15,271 nucleotides of DNA, taken from positions 1 through 15,271 of the forward strand of contig CALFKA010000298.1 in the NCBI GenBank assembly GCA_937880545.1, read 5' to 3'. Under the pieces are notes generated by a model. It did not search any database. It was not told the origin of the DNA and worked only from the letters and a program-made list of their open reading frames with translations. Positions 1 to 6,573 of this stretch are shown piece after piece; positions within the stretch are counted from its first letter, which is position 1; each line of letters starts with the position of its first letter. The stretch comes from an uncultured Clostridia bacterium. Lineage in GTDB: Bacteria > Bacillota > Clostridia > Peptostreptococcales > Acidaminobacteraceae. Both the position numbers and the translations under genes were made by a program.

Positions 1-72
1 GGTAGTTCAGTTGGTTAGAACGCTAGCCTGTCACGCTAGAGGTCGAGGGTTCGAGTCCCTTCCGGATCGCCA
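1..72 (+). tRNA. tRNA-Asp (GTC), 5' end missing
   Basis: D arm, anticodon loop with GTC at 30-32, T arm (GGTTCGAGTCC) and 3' acceptor strand CCGGATC-G-CCA are all visible. The acceptor strand needs GATCCGG at the 5' end, but the window opens with only GG, so about five bases lie outside. CCA is encoded. Confidence 0.95.
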
Positions 73-77
73 TTTTT

Positions 78-153
78 GCCAGTGTAGCTCAATTGGCAGA
101 GCAACTGATTTGTAATCAGTAGGTTGCGGGTTCGAGTCCCATCACTGGCTCCA
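78..153 (+). tRNA. tRNA-Thr (TGT)
   Basis: A 76-base cloverleaf with acceptor GCCAGTG/CACTGGC, anticodon TGT at 111-113 in loop TTTGTAA, T loop TTCGAGT and encoded CCA. It lies five bases after tRNA-Asp, consistent with one polycistronic tRNA transcript. Confidence 0.96.
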
Positions 154-169
154 AATTTACATAATATGA

Positions 170-254
170 GGTGGGGTACCCAAGTGGCCAAAGGGGGCAG
201 ACTGTAAATCTGTTGCAAGTTGCTTCGAAGGTTCGAATCCTTCTCCCACCACCA
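170..254 (+). tRNA. tRNA-Tyr (GTA)
   Basis: An 85-base class II tRNA with a long variable arm (about 212-227). Acceptor is GGTGGGG/TCCCACC, anticodon GTA at 204-206, discriminator A followed by CCA. The long variable arm is normal for bacterial tRNA-Tyr. Confidence 0.96.
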
Positions 255-257
255 GAT

Positions 258-331
258 GCGGGTGTAGCTTAATGGTAAAGCCCTAGCCTTCCAAGCTAGT
301 CACGAGGGTTCGATTCCCTTCACCCGCTCCA
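258..331 (+). tRNA. tRNA-Gly (TCC)
   Basis: A 74-base cloverleaf with acceptor GCGGGTG/CACCCGC, anticodon stem CTAGC/GCTAG and anticodon TCC at 290-292. CCA is encoded. It lies only three bases after tRNA-Tyr. Confidence 0.96.
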
Positions 332-348
332 CGCGTAACTATATATAA

Positions 349-425
349 GCGTCCGTAGCTCAGCCGGATAGAGCAACGGCCTTCTAAGCCGTAGGCCAGG
401 GGTTCGAATCCCTTCGGACGCGCCA
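349..425 (+). tRNA. tRNA-Arg (TCT)
   Basis: A 77-base cloverleaf with acceptor GCGTCCG/CGGACGC, anticodon stem ACGGC/GCCGT, anticodon TCT at 383-385 (reads AGA/AGG), T loop TTCGAAT, encoded CCA. Confidence 0.96.
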
Positions 426-439
426 TTTTTCGGGGATCA

Positions 440-515
440 TGGGGATTAGCCAAGCGGTTAAGGCAACGGACTTTGACTCCGTGACTCATAGGTTCAAATC
501 CTATATCCCCAGCCA
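440..515 (+). tRNA. tRNA-Gln (TTG)
   Basis: A 76-base cloverleaf with acceptor TGGGGAT/ATCCCCA, the unusual U1-A72 pair typical of tRNA-Gln. The anticodon TTG is at 473-475, in stem ACGGA/TCCGT. CCA is encoded. Confidence 0.95.
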
Positions 516-519
516 TCAG

Positions 520-595
520 GATCCATTAGCTCAGTCGGTAGAGCACCTGACTTTTAATCAGGGAGTCCCGCGTTCGAGTCGCGGATGGATCACCA
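520..595 (+). tRNA. tRNA-Lys (TTT)
   Basis: A 76-base cloverleaf with acceptor GATCCAT/ATGGATC, anticodon stem CCTGA/TCAGG, anticodon TTT at 553-555, encoded CCA. Confidence 0.96.
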
Positions 596-600
596 TTTTA

Positions 601-689
601 GGAGAGGTACCGAAGCGGTCATAACGGGGCGGTCTTGAAAACCGTTAGGGTGCAAACCCACGTGGGTTCGAGTCCCACCCTCTCCGCCA
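601..689 (+). tRNA. tRNA-Ser (TGA)
   Basis: An 89-base class II tRNA with acceptor GGAGAGG/CCTCTCC, anticodon TGA at 636-638, a long variable arm and encoded CCA. It is the first of two adjacent serine tRNAs. Confidence 0.95.
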
Positions 690-703
690 AAGTACCTATT
701 CAT

Positions 704-794
704 GGAGAAGTACTCAAGTGGCTTAAGAGGCTCCCCTGCTAAGGGAGTAGGCTCTTTACGGGGCGCGAGGGTTCAAATCCCTCCTTCTCCGCCA
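704..794 (+). tRNA. tRNA-Ser (GCT)
   Basis: A 91-base class II tRNA with acceptor GGAGAAG/CTTCTCC, anticodon stem CTCCC/GGGAG, anticodon GCT at 738-740 (reads AGC/AGU), a long variable arm and encoded CCA. Confidence 0.95.
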
Positions 795-797
795 TGG

Positions 798-873
798 AGG
801 GGTGTAGCTCAGTTGGTAGAGCAGCGGTCTCCAAAACCGCGTGTCGTGGGTTCGAATCCTGTCACCCCTGCCA
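798..873 (+). tRNA. tRNA-Trp (CCA)
   Basis: A 76-base cloverleaf with acceptor AGGGGTG/CACCCCT, anticodon stem GCGGT/ACCGC, anticodon CCA at 831-833, discriminator G and encoded 3' CCA. Confidence 0.96.
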
Positions 874-886
874 TTACACTACCCCT

Positions 887-963
887 GGGCCTTTAGCTCA
901 GTTGGTCAGAGCATCCGGCTCATAACCGGCCGGTCCGGGGTTCGAGTCCCTGAAGGCCCACCA
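887..963 (+). tRNA. tRNA with CAT anticodon: probable tRNA-Ile2 (lysidine), or elongator tRNA-Met
   Basis: A 77-base cloverleaf with anticodon CAT at 921-923. The acceptor GGGCCTT/AAGGCCC is fully paired, so it is not the initiator, which has an unpaired position 1-72. Positions 4 and 5 form C4-G69 and C5-G68, the pairs that TilS uses in E. coli to pick tRNA-Ile2 over elongator tRNA-Met. As I recall it, the B. subtilis tRNA-Ile2 also begins GGACCTTTAGCTC. A T-C mismatch sits at the 27-43 position of the anticodon stem. I lean to Ile2 without being certain. Confidence 0.9.
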
Positions 964-967
964 CCAC

Positions 968-1043
968 GCCCAGATAGCTCAGTCGGTAGAGCAGTGGACT
1001 GAAAATCCACGTGTCGCTGGTTCGATTCCGGCTCTGGGCACCA
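968..1043 (+). tRNA. tRNA-Phe (GAA)
   Basis: A 76-base cloverleaf with acceptor GCCCAGA/TCTGGGC, anticodon stem GTGGA/TCCAC, anticodon GAA at 1001-1003, discriminator A and encoded CCA. Confidence 0.96.
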
Positions 1044-1049
1044 ACACAT

Positions 1050-1126
1050 GCGACTGTAGCTCAGCTGGATAGAGTACATGACTACGAATCATGGGGTCGG
1101 GGTTTCGAATACCTCCAGTCGCGCCA
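1050..1126 (+). tRNA. tRNA-Arg (ACG)
   Basis: A 77-base cloverleaf with acceptor GCGACTG/CAGTCGC, anticodon stem CATGA/TCATG and anticodon ACG at 1084-1086. A34 would be deaminated to inosine by TadA to read CGU/CGC/CGA. The last T-stem pair (53-61) is T-A instead of the nearly universal G-C, with T loop TTCGAAT intact. It is the last gene of the cluster. Confidence 0.92.
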
Positions 1127-1130
1127 AAAT

Positions 1131-1155
1131 AGCCCTGGGAGACCAGGGCTTTTTG
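1131..1155 (+). terminator. Intrinsic terminator of the tRNA operon
   Basis: A perfect 8-bp stem AGCCCTGG (1131-1138) / CCAGGGCT (1143-1150) with a GAGA tetraloop, followed by TTTT. It lies four bases after the last tRNA, so it ends the thirteen-gene transcript. Confidence 0.93.
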
Positions 1156-1557
1156 CTATGCTGAATTGTTTGTATACCGCTGATCCTTGGTTCTCTTTCT
1201 CCACGGAAAATTCAAGAAGTTTGCGGACTGATGTCGTGTAGCAGACAGGTGACGAGTGCTTCTCGGTTATCAAACCCTTCACTTTTTGTAATCTGTCTTC
1301 AATGCCAGCTACTCGAGAGGTATGTTCTAAGTGATATGCCCTATCCCTTGGGTGATCGTATAAGTATTCGCTGAAGCAGGACTTGTCTTTTAAAACTCTT
1401 CTTTTTTTCGTGTCGGCTCCAAATCCCCCTTCTTCTTCTCCTGTTTATCCTATTTCGCTTTTCCATTCGTGGCATGACTTAGGGCTATTTCGCACCTCGT
1501 GAGATTCATTTTTTCTGGGTATACCTTAACAGAAAGATAAAACGATAGACAGGAGGC
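1156..1557. other. Intergenic region with no recognised gene
   Basis: About 400 bases between the tRNA terminator and the nucleotidase leader. Frames here are short and show no family features. A pyrimidine-rich stretch runs from roughly 1385 to 1465. The promoter of the nucleotidase gene should lie here, but I see no convincing -35/-10 pair; the TATAC at 1520-1524 is only a weak candidate. I see no riboswitch or T-box pattern. Confidence 0.5.
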
Positions 1558-1589
1558 ATGACTGCTTTCCATGAGGAAAAGAGGAGGAG

Positions 1590-3020
1590 ATGACAAAGCT
1601 TACGATTTTACAGATTAATGATACACACAGCTATCTTGAACTTCATAATGAACACTTCTACGGACCGGAGGGGATCGAGGTACGTAAAGCAGGAGGCTAT
1701 GCGAGACTGAAGCACTTAGTGGAGGAGATCCGAAAGGAAGAAGAGCACGTCTTACTGTTTGATAATGGTGATACGATTCACGGTACCTACGATGCCGTCA
1801 AAAGCAAGGGATGGAACATGGTGCCCGTTCTCAAGAGTATGGCGTTTGATGCGATGACGTTTCATTGGGACAGCGCCTACACTCCGGCGAATCTCAAAGA
1901 AATTGCCGAGGCGGTCGGCTATCCTGTGCTTGCCTATAATGTCTACGATAAGAAAAGTGGAGAACGGTTTTTCGAGCCCTACACGATTCTTTCGGTCGGA
2001 GAGATCAAGGTCGCTGTCATCGGCCTGGCCGCACACTTTATTGATAAGATGATGCCGGCTTCCTTCCATGAAGGTGTCCGTTTCACACTCGGAAATGAAG
2101 AGCTCCCGGGACTGATCCGGGAAGTAAAAGACAAAGGGGCAGATCTGGTGATTCTTCTGAGCCACAATGGTTTTTCGCAGGATCTCAAGCTCCTTAAAGA
2201 AGTACCCGGAGTGGATATCGATCTCTCCTCTCATACGCACAACCGCATTCATGAACCGGTGAGAGTAGGGGATGCCATTGTCATCCAGTCCGGTTCCCAT
2301 GGCTCATTTCTGGGGCGGATCGATCTGGAGTTTGACGGTGTCATTCAAAGCCTCAAACATGAACTGATAGAGATCGTACCGGAGATCCCGGAAGATGAAC
2401 AGATGAAAGAACTGGTGGATGAAGCGCTTGCAGAGAATCGTGAAATGCTTGCAGAGGAAGTGGGGTGCACGGAAATCCTTTTACACCGAGCCACTTCACT
2501 GCACGCAACGATGGATGATCTGCTTCTGGAGGCCATGCTTGCAGCGAGTGGGGCTGAGATGGCTTTCTCCAACGGCTGGCGCTACGGTGTACCGATTCCT
2601 CCGGGAAAGATTACTCTTGAGGACCTGCATCGCATTATCCCCGTCAACCCGCCACTACGCAGGGCGATTCTCACAGGGCAGGAGATCAGGGACATGATCG
2701 AGGAGAATCTCGAAGCTACGTATGCATGCGACCCTTATGAACAGAAGGGTGGATATGTAAAACGAATGAAGGGTCTGAAGGTCTATATAAAGATTGAAAA
2801 CCCCTGTCAGCTCCGGGTGCAAGAGATCTTGGTCGGGCAGGAGACGCTTCAAAGAAACCGAGAATATGATGTCGTGTATGTCACCAGGCAAGGTGTCCCC
2901 TTTGACAGGTACGGAAAAAAGCACCGTGATATGAGAATCGATGCTGTCACAGCGCTGCGAGAATTCTTGCGAGAAGGGTGTTACGAGTCGGACAACGAGC
3001 CCTCTATCATCGTTATATAA
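1590..3020 (+). CDS. 5'-nucleotidase/2',3'-cyclic phosphodiesterase family metallophosphatase, cytoplasmic
   Basis: A 476-residue two-domain protein of the UshA/SoxB-like metallophosphatase family, which hydrolyses phosphate esters such as nucleotides at a two-metal site. Visible N-domain motifs are NDTH (D11, H13), the DNGD block (D58), LSHNG (H192) and SHTHNR (H215, H217). The usual GNHE motif is replaced by FHWD at 91-94, similar to the GHWE variant I recall from SoxB-type members. Residues ~295-476 fit the 5'-nucleotidase C-terminal substrate domain (for example the SNGWRYG segment near 328). There is no signal peptide or membrane anchor, so unlike periplasmic UshA it should act in the cytoplasm. 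AGGAGG (1582-1587) lies only two bases before the chosen ATG; the start is kept because MTKLTILQINDTH matches the usual family beginning. The substrate cannot be told from sequence. It is a single-gene unit with its own terminator. Confidence 0.88.
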   Translation: MTKLTILQINDTHSYLELHNEHFYGPEGIEVRKAGGYARLKHLVEEIRKEEEHVLLFDNGDTIHGTYDAVKSKGWNMVPVLKSMAFDAMTFHWDSAYTPANLKEIAEAVGYPVLAYNVYDKKSGERFFEPYTILSVGEIKVAVIGLAAHFIDKMMPASFHEGVRFTLGNEELPGLIREVKDKGADLVILLSHNGFSQDLKLLKEVPGVDIDLSSHTHNRIHEPVRVGDAIVIQSGSHGSFLGRIDLEFDGVIQSLKHELIEIVPEIPEDEQMKELVDEALAENREMLAEEVGCTEILLHRATSLHATMDDLLLEAMLAASGAEMAFSNGWRYGVPIPPGKITLEDLHRIIPVNPPLRRAILTGQEIRDMIEENLEATYACDPYEQKGGYVKRMKGLKVYIKIENPCQLRVQEILVGQETLQRNREYDVVYVTRQGVPFDRYGKKHRDMRIDAVTALREFLREGCYESDNEPSIIVI

Positions 3021-3042
3021 TCACTACTGCCTTGCAATATTC

Positions 3043-3077
3043 ATCCCCGCAGTATCGACAAAGTGGGGATATTTTTA
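3043..3077 (+). terminator. Probable intrinsic terminator after the nucleotidase gene
   Basis: ATCCCC (3043-3048) pairs with GGGGAT (3065-3070) across a 16-base loop, followed by ATTTTT. The stem is short (6 bp) but GC-rich and sits 22 bases after the stop codon. Confidence 0.65.
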
Positions 3078-3111
3078 TATATCGATTTAGACATGTCTTC
3101 AGATCTGTCAA

Positions 3112-3140
3112 TTGTATTCCTCTTTCGGCGCGCATATAAT
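3112..3140 (+). promoter_or_regulatory. Sigma-A-type promoter of the oxidoreductase-hypA operon
   Basis: TTGTAT (3112-3117), a 17-base spacer and a perfect TATAAT (3135-3140). Transcription would start near 3147, giving a leader of about 78 bases. A perfect 10-bp palindrome AGACATGTCT (3089-3098) lies 13 bases upstream of the -35 and could be a regulator site. Confidence 0.8.
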
Positions 3141-3224
3141 GATAAATGATTGATGAATGTTTTTTGGGGGACTAAAACTTCTATAAAACAAACCATAATA
3201 GACAACTAAATGAGGAGTCAAGCG

Positions 3225-5918
3225 ATGAAGACGCAGCCAATGAGACCGAAAATCCTGAAACTTGCCAAAGTCATAGGGGGACTGCCCGGAATGGTGAATA
3301 AGATCACGAAAGATTCCCCGGAGTATTACTCACTGGCATCTGTTGTCTCTGATGAGCAGGCAGAAGTTGCTATTGTAGCAGGCTTAAGAAAACATCGGAG
3401 TGCAGAGTATCTGGCGAAAAAAAGCGGAAAAGACCTGGAACGGACGAAAGTTCTGGCGAAGGAATTGGCAGATATTGGTGTGTTCGGTGTGATACAGGAT
3501 AAAAAGGACGGGAGCGATCTCTATTATACAGAGATTTTTGCACCGGGGATCCTCGAGCGCATGGTCAACAACCGGGAACAGCTGGCAAAACACCCGGAAA
3601 TTGGCAGGGCTTTCGACGAGTACACAAAAAATGCCGCTGCTAATCTAGCTTCCATGCTTCCCATGGGAGGAAGTTTGATGCGAGTCATACCGATTGAAAG
3701 TGCGCTGGATGGGAGCTCACAGGCAGTGCCGTTTGAACGAGTCTCTTACTATTTGGATAAATATGATCAGTTTAGCGTATCCGACTGTTCCTGCCGAGCA
3801 TCCAGGCGCATTATGAATGAGGGATGCGGCCATCTCGAACACGACGTCTGTCTGCATCTAGGCCCATCGGCAAAGTACTATGCGGATACCGGGAAGGCGC
3901 GCATGATCAGCCGAGAAGAAGCGGAGGATATTCTGATCAAAGCAGAGGAGAATGGCTTGATTCACACCATGCCCAATATCGAAGAGCCTGGAGAATCTGC
4001 CGCTATCTGCAATTGCTGCTCCTGTTCCTGCTTTGGCCTTCGCGTTGGAATGATGTTTGGCGCAAAAGATGCCATTCGATCAAATTACATTGCCAAAGTG
4101 GAAGAAGAAAACTGTGTCGCCTGCGGCCAGTGTGTGGAGAATTGTCCCTCTAATGCATTAAAGCTGGGACAAAAGTTAGATACAAAGACACCGCTACCTC
4201 AACCAAAAGAAGTAAAGAAAATCACAGAGCATATCTGGCGTGAAGAGGACTGGAATGTCGATTACAGGGAAAACAGAGAGAATGTCTTGGAAACAGGCAC
4301 CTCTCCTTGTAAAACCGCCTGCCCGGCTCACATTGCTGTCCAAGGATACATAAAGCTTGCAGCACAAGGCAAGTACATGGAGGCGCTGGAACTGATTAAA
4401 AAGGAGAATCCCTTCCCGGCTGTCTGCGGACGTATTTGCAATCATCTCTGCGAAAATGAGTGTACACGAGGAAGCATCGATCAGCCCATCGCCATTGATG
4501 AGGTAAAACGGTTTATTGCCGAGCAGGAACTCAACAGAGAAGGACGCTTCATCCCCAAAAAACGCTATGACTGCAGCGACAAGAAAATTGCCATTGTGGG
4601 AGCGGGACCTGCCGGCCTGACCTGTGCATACTTCCTTTCGCTTGATAACTACGATATAACGGTATTTGATAAGGAAGAACAGCTGGGGGGCATGATGACC
4701 TTGGGCATCCCATCTTTCCGTTTGGAAAAAGACGTAGTGCACGCAGAGATCGAAGTCTTGAAAGAGCTTGGCGTGAAATTTAAAACGGGAGTGGAAGTCG
4801 GCAAAGACGTCACTCTGGATGAATTACGCAATGAAGGATTTAAAGGCTTTTACCTCGCCATAGGAGCACAGGGTGGAAAACAGTTGGGTATTGAGGGAGA
4901 AGACGCGCAAGGAGTGTTGATGGGAATCGACTTCCTTCGAAACGTCAACCTCGGAGAAAAAGTCCAGCTGCCCGGTAAAACAGTCGTGATAGGCGGTGGA
5001 AATGTTGCCATTGACGTGGCACGTACCGCTGTCCGCGTGGGAACAACTTCTACCGAACTCTATTGTCTGGAGAGTGAGCAGGAGATGCCTGCTTTACCAG
5101 AAGAAGTAGAAGAAGCTACCTCGGAAGGGGTATCGATCTTTAATGGATGGGGACCTGCCCGCATCTTGACTGAAGACGGTGTAGTGAAGGGTGTTGAGTT
5201 TAAAAAGTGCCTGTCGGTCTTTGATAATAATGGTCGCTTTGCACCGACCTTTGATGAAGAAGAATTGATGACGGTTGATGCAGACCATGTGATTGTGTCA
5301 ATCGGACAGACGATCGAGTGGGGAGATCTCCTGGAAGGAAGCCGTGTAGAACTGGGAGCGGGAGGACGAGCGAAGGCAGATCCTTTTACTTACCAGAGTG
5401 ATCAGCCCGATGTCTTTGTCGGTGGGGATGCCTATACGGGACCAACCTTTACGATCGATGCCATTGCGGCAGGAAAACAGGCAGCTATCTCGCTACACCG
5501 CTATGTGCAGCCTGGTCAGTCTCTGACACTTGGGCGAGATCGTAGAATCTACGTACCCCTTGATAAGGAGAATGTCGTCATCCGTAGCTTTGACAATACA
5601 CCCAGGCAACAGCCGAGTCGCAGCAAGGATGGTGTGGAGTCCTTCCGAGACAATCGTATGACCCTTACAGAAGAACAGATGAAGAAGGAAACAGAACGCT
5701 GCCTGAAATGCGGGGCGGTGAGAGTGGATGAATACCTGTGCATCGGATGTGGACAGTGCACGACAAAGTGTAAATTTGATGCAATTCACCTCGAAAAAGT
5801 CTATGATGTGTTCGGCACATCGTTTGAAAAACTGCCGTTTTCTGTTGCCCAGCATGCGGTAAAGCGCACAGTAAAAATCGCAGCCGGTGCTATTAAAAGG
5901 CAGGGGAAAAATGCATGA
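3225..5918 (+). CDS. Multidomain 4Fe-4S / FAD / NAD(P) oxidoreductase (GltD-like core with N- and C-terminal ferredoxin domains)
   Basis: An 897-residue soluble electron-transfer flavoprotein. Domains in order: a winged-helix-like segment (about 30-95); a Cys-rich block with SDCSCR and NCCSCSC (about 175-285); a 4Fe-4S ferredoxin motif CVACGQCVENC (297-307); a Cys-rich GltD/dihydropyrimidine dehydrogenase-type N-terminal domain (PCKTACPAH, CGRICNHLCENEC; about 360-440); FAD-binding GAGPAG (~459); NAD(P)-binding GGGNVAID (~590); the second FAD contact GGDAYTGP; and a C-terminal ferredoxin domain (CLKCG at 826, then CIGCGQCTTKC). It probably passes electrons between NAD(P)H and ferredoxin-like centres; the partner is unknown. 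It is not a normal glutamate synthase small subunit: it is about twice as long and no gltA is nearby. ATG 3225 is chosen over the in-frame ATG 3210 because GAGGAG (3212-3217) lies seven bases before it. It overlaps hypA by 8 bases. Confidence 0.85.
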   Translation: MKTQPMRPKILKLAKVIGGLPGMVNKITKDSPEYYSLASVVSDEQAEVAIVAGLRKHRSAEYLAKKSGKDLERTKVLAKELADIGVFGVIQDKKDGSDLYYTEIFAPGILERMVNNREQLAKHPEIGRAFDEYTKNAAANLASMLPMGGSLMRVIPIESALDGSSQAVPFERVSYYLDKYDQFSVSDCSCRASRRIMNEGCGHLEHDVCLHLGPSAKYYADTGKARMISREEAEDILIKAEENGLIHTMPNIEEPGESAAICNCCSCSCFGLRVGMMFGAKDAIRSNYIAKVEEENCVACGQCVENCPSNALKLGQKLDTKTPLPQPKEVKKITEHIWREEDWNVDYRENRENVLETGTSPCKTACPAHIAVQGYIKLAAQGKYMEALELIKKENPFPAVCGRICNHLCENECTRGSIDQPIAIDEVKRFIAEQELNREGRFIPKKRYDCSDKKIAIVGAGPAGLTCAYFLSLDNYDITVFDKEEQLGGMMTLGIPSFRLEKDVVHAEIEVLKELGVKFKTGVEVGKDVTLDELRNEGFKGFYLAIGAQGGKQLGIEGEDAQGVLMGIDFLRNVNLGEKVQLPGKTVVIGGGNVAIDVARTAVRVGTTSTELYCLESEQEMPALPEEVEEATSEGVSIFNGWGPARILTEDGVVKGVEFKKCLSVFDNNGRFAPTFDEEELMTVDADHVIVSIGQTIEWGDLLEGSRVELGAGGRAKADPFTYQSDQPDVFVGGDAYTGPTFTIDAIAAGKQAAISLHRYVQPGQSLTLGRDRRIYVPLDKENVVIRSFDNTPRQQPSRSKDGVESFRDNRMTLTEEQMKKETERCLKCGAVRVDEYLCIGCGQCTTKCKFDAIHLEKVYDVFGTSFEKLPFSVAQHAVKRTVKIAAGAIKRQGKNA

Positions 5919-6252
5919 ACTGGGGATTCTCAGCGCCATGTTGAAATCGATTGAAAAGATCATGGAAGAGGAAAATCTACACCGTGTGGAGAAAATCGTG
6001 CTTCAAGTGGGGGAACTCTCCGGTGTGATTCCCGACTACCTGGAAAAGTGTTTTCCGGCAGCAATCTACCAGACCAATTTTACAGATACGCAGCTTGAAA
6101 TTGAGGTCATCGAGGGCATCGTTCGATGCAATAATTGTCAGGAACAATTCAACGGGTATCGTCATGATCTGATCTGTCCTGTCTGTGGCAAGCAAGATCT
6201 GGAAGCACTCAGCGGACGAGAGTTGCTGATCAAAGAAATTTTGGCAGGCTAG
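5911..6252 (+). CDS. hypA: HypA-like nickel metallochaperone (hydrogenase maturation)
   Basis: A 113-residue protein, the usual HypA length. HypA delivers nickel to [NiFe]-hydrogenase precursors and, in some bacteria, to urease. The N-terminus MHELGI keeps His2, the known nickel ligand. The zinc site is complete: C73, C76, C89 and C92 in two CxxC pairs. ATG 5911 is chosen over an upstream in-frame GTG (5887) because only this start puts His at position 2, and GGCAGGGG lies just upstream. The gene overlaps the end of the oxidoreductase gene (stop at 5916-5918), so the two are probably co-translated. No hypB-F, hydrogenase or urease gene is in the window, so the client is unknown. The family call is firm; the role is inferred. 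Confidence 0.92.
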   Translation: MHELGILSAMLKSIEKIMEEENLHRVEKIVLQVGELSGVIPDYLEKCFPAAIYQTNFTDTQLEIEVIEGIVRCNNCQEQFNGYRHDLICPVCGKQDLEALSGRELLIKEILAG

Positions 6253-6265
6253 AATAATTAAGCGA

Positions 6266-6301
6266 AAAATCCGTTACGGTGTAAAAACCGTAGCGGATTT
6301 T
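6266..6301 (+). terminator. Long hairpin terminator after hypA
   Basis: A 15-bp stem with one G-T pair: AAAATCCGTTACGGT (6266-6280) and ACCGTAGCGGATTTT (6287-6301), loop GTAAAA. The A/T ends place U runs on either strand, so it could work in both directions. It starts 14 bases after the hypA stop. Confidence 0.9.
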
Positions 6302-6573
6302 CTTCAGTAAGACTTTCGTCCGTTGAGTAGATCGGTGTGCGAAACATTTGTCGAGTGGATACTATGTGAACAAGGTAGGTCTCAATGAATCGAGCATATA
6401 AAGAGATACCAAAGGGCAAGAAAAACGCGACATAGCACTGATAAACTCAGTATGAAAGAATACGAAGATCTCTTTAAGGCTTGGTAAAAGAGACAAAGGC
6501 AGGGGCCGGGAGCTCGACCTTTCACGCCTACCCCAAACCGCACTTTTGAGAGTGGTGCTGAGGAGGAAAGAGT
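6302..6573. other. Convergent intergenic region, no recognised gene
   Basis: About 270 bases between hypA (+) and nadE (-), which point toward each other. Two tiny + frames with ATG starts (near 6384 and 6451, 16 and 11 codons) have no clear Shine-Dalgarno site or family features. I see no strong U-tailed terminator for the minus-strand operon, only a 4-bp CACT/AGTG hairpin near 6541-6556. Confidence 0.4.

Noticed and set aside
36..516. Minus-strand open frames (36-218, 283-516) with sequences such as GTRTRNLL and GFEPMSHG
   Set aside because: These are antisense translations of tRNA genes. Such peptides are common spurious database entries.
439..1282. Plus- and minus-strand open frames across the tRNA cluster and its terminator
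   Set aside because: They run through well-formed tRNA genes and the terminator, with no ribosome site or protein family match.
1752..2300. Long antisense frame inside the nucleotidase gene
   Set aside because: It is a shadow of a well-supported gene, with no family motif or ribosome site.
3210..3224. Upstream in-frame ATG for the oxidoreductase at 3210
   Set aside because: No Shine-Dalgarno site precedes it, whereas GAGGAG is well placed before ATG 3225.
5887..5910. GTG start for a longer HypA (MLLKGRGK extension)
   Set aside because: HypA requires His at position 2 for nickel binding; only ATG 5911 gives MHEL.
3225..5918. Annotation as glutamate synthase small subunit (gltD)
   Set aside because: Only the middle part matches GltD. 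The extra ferredoxin and N-terminal domains and the absence of a large subunit gene argue against it.
6384..6486. Two tiny plus-strand frames in the hypA-nadE gap
   Set aside because: They have 16 and 11 codons, no clear ribosome site, no recognisable family and no promoter after the hypA terminator.
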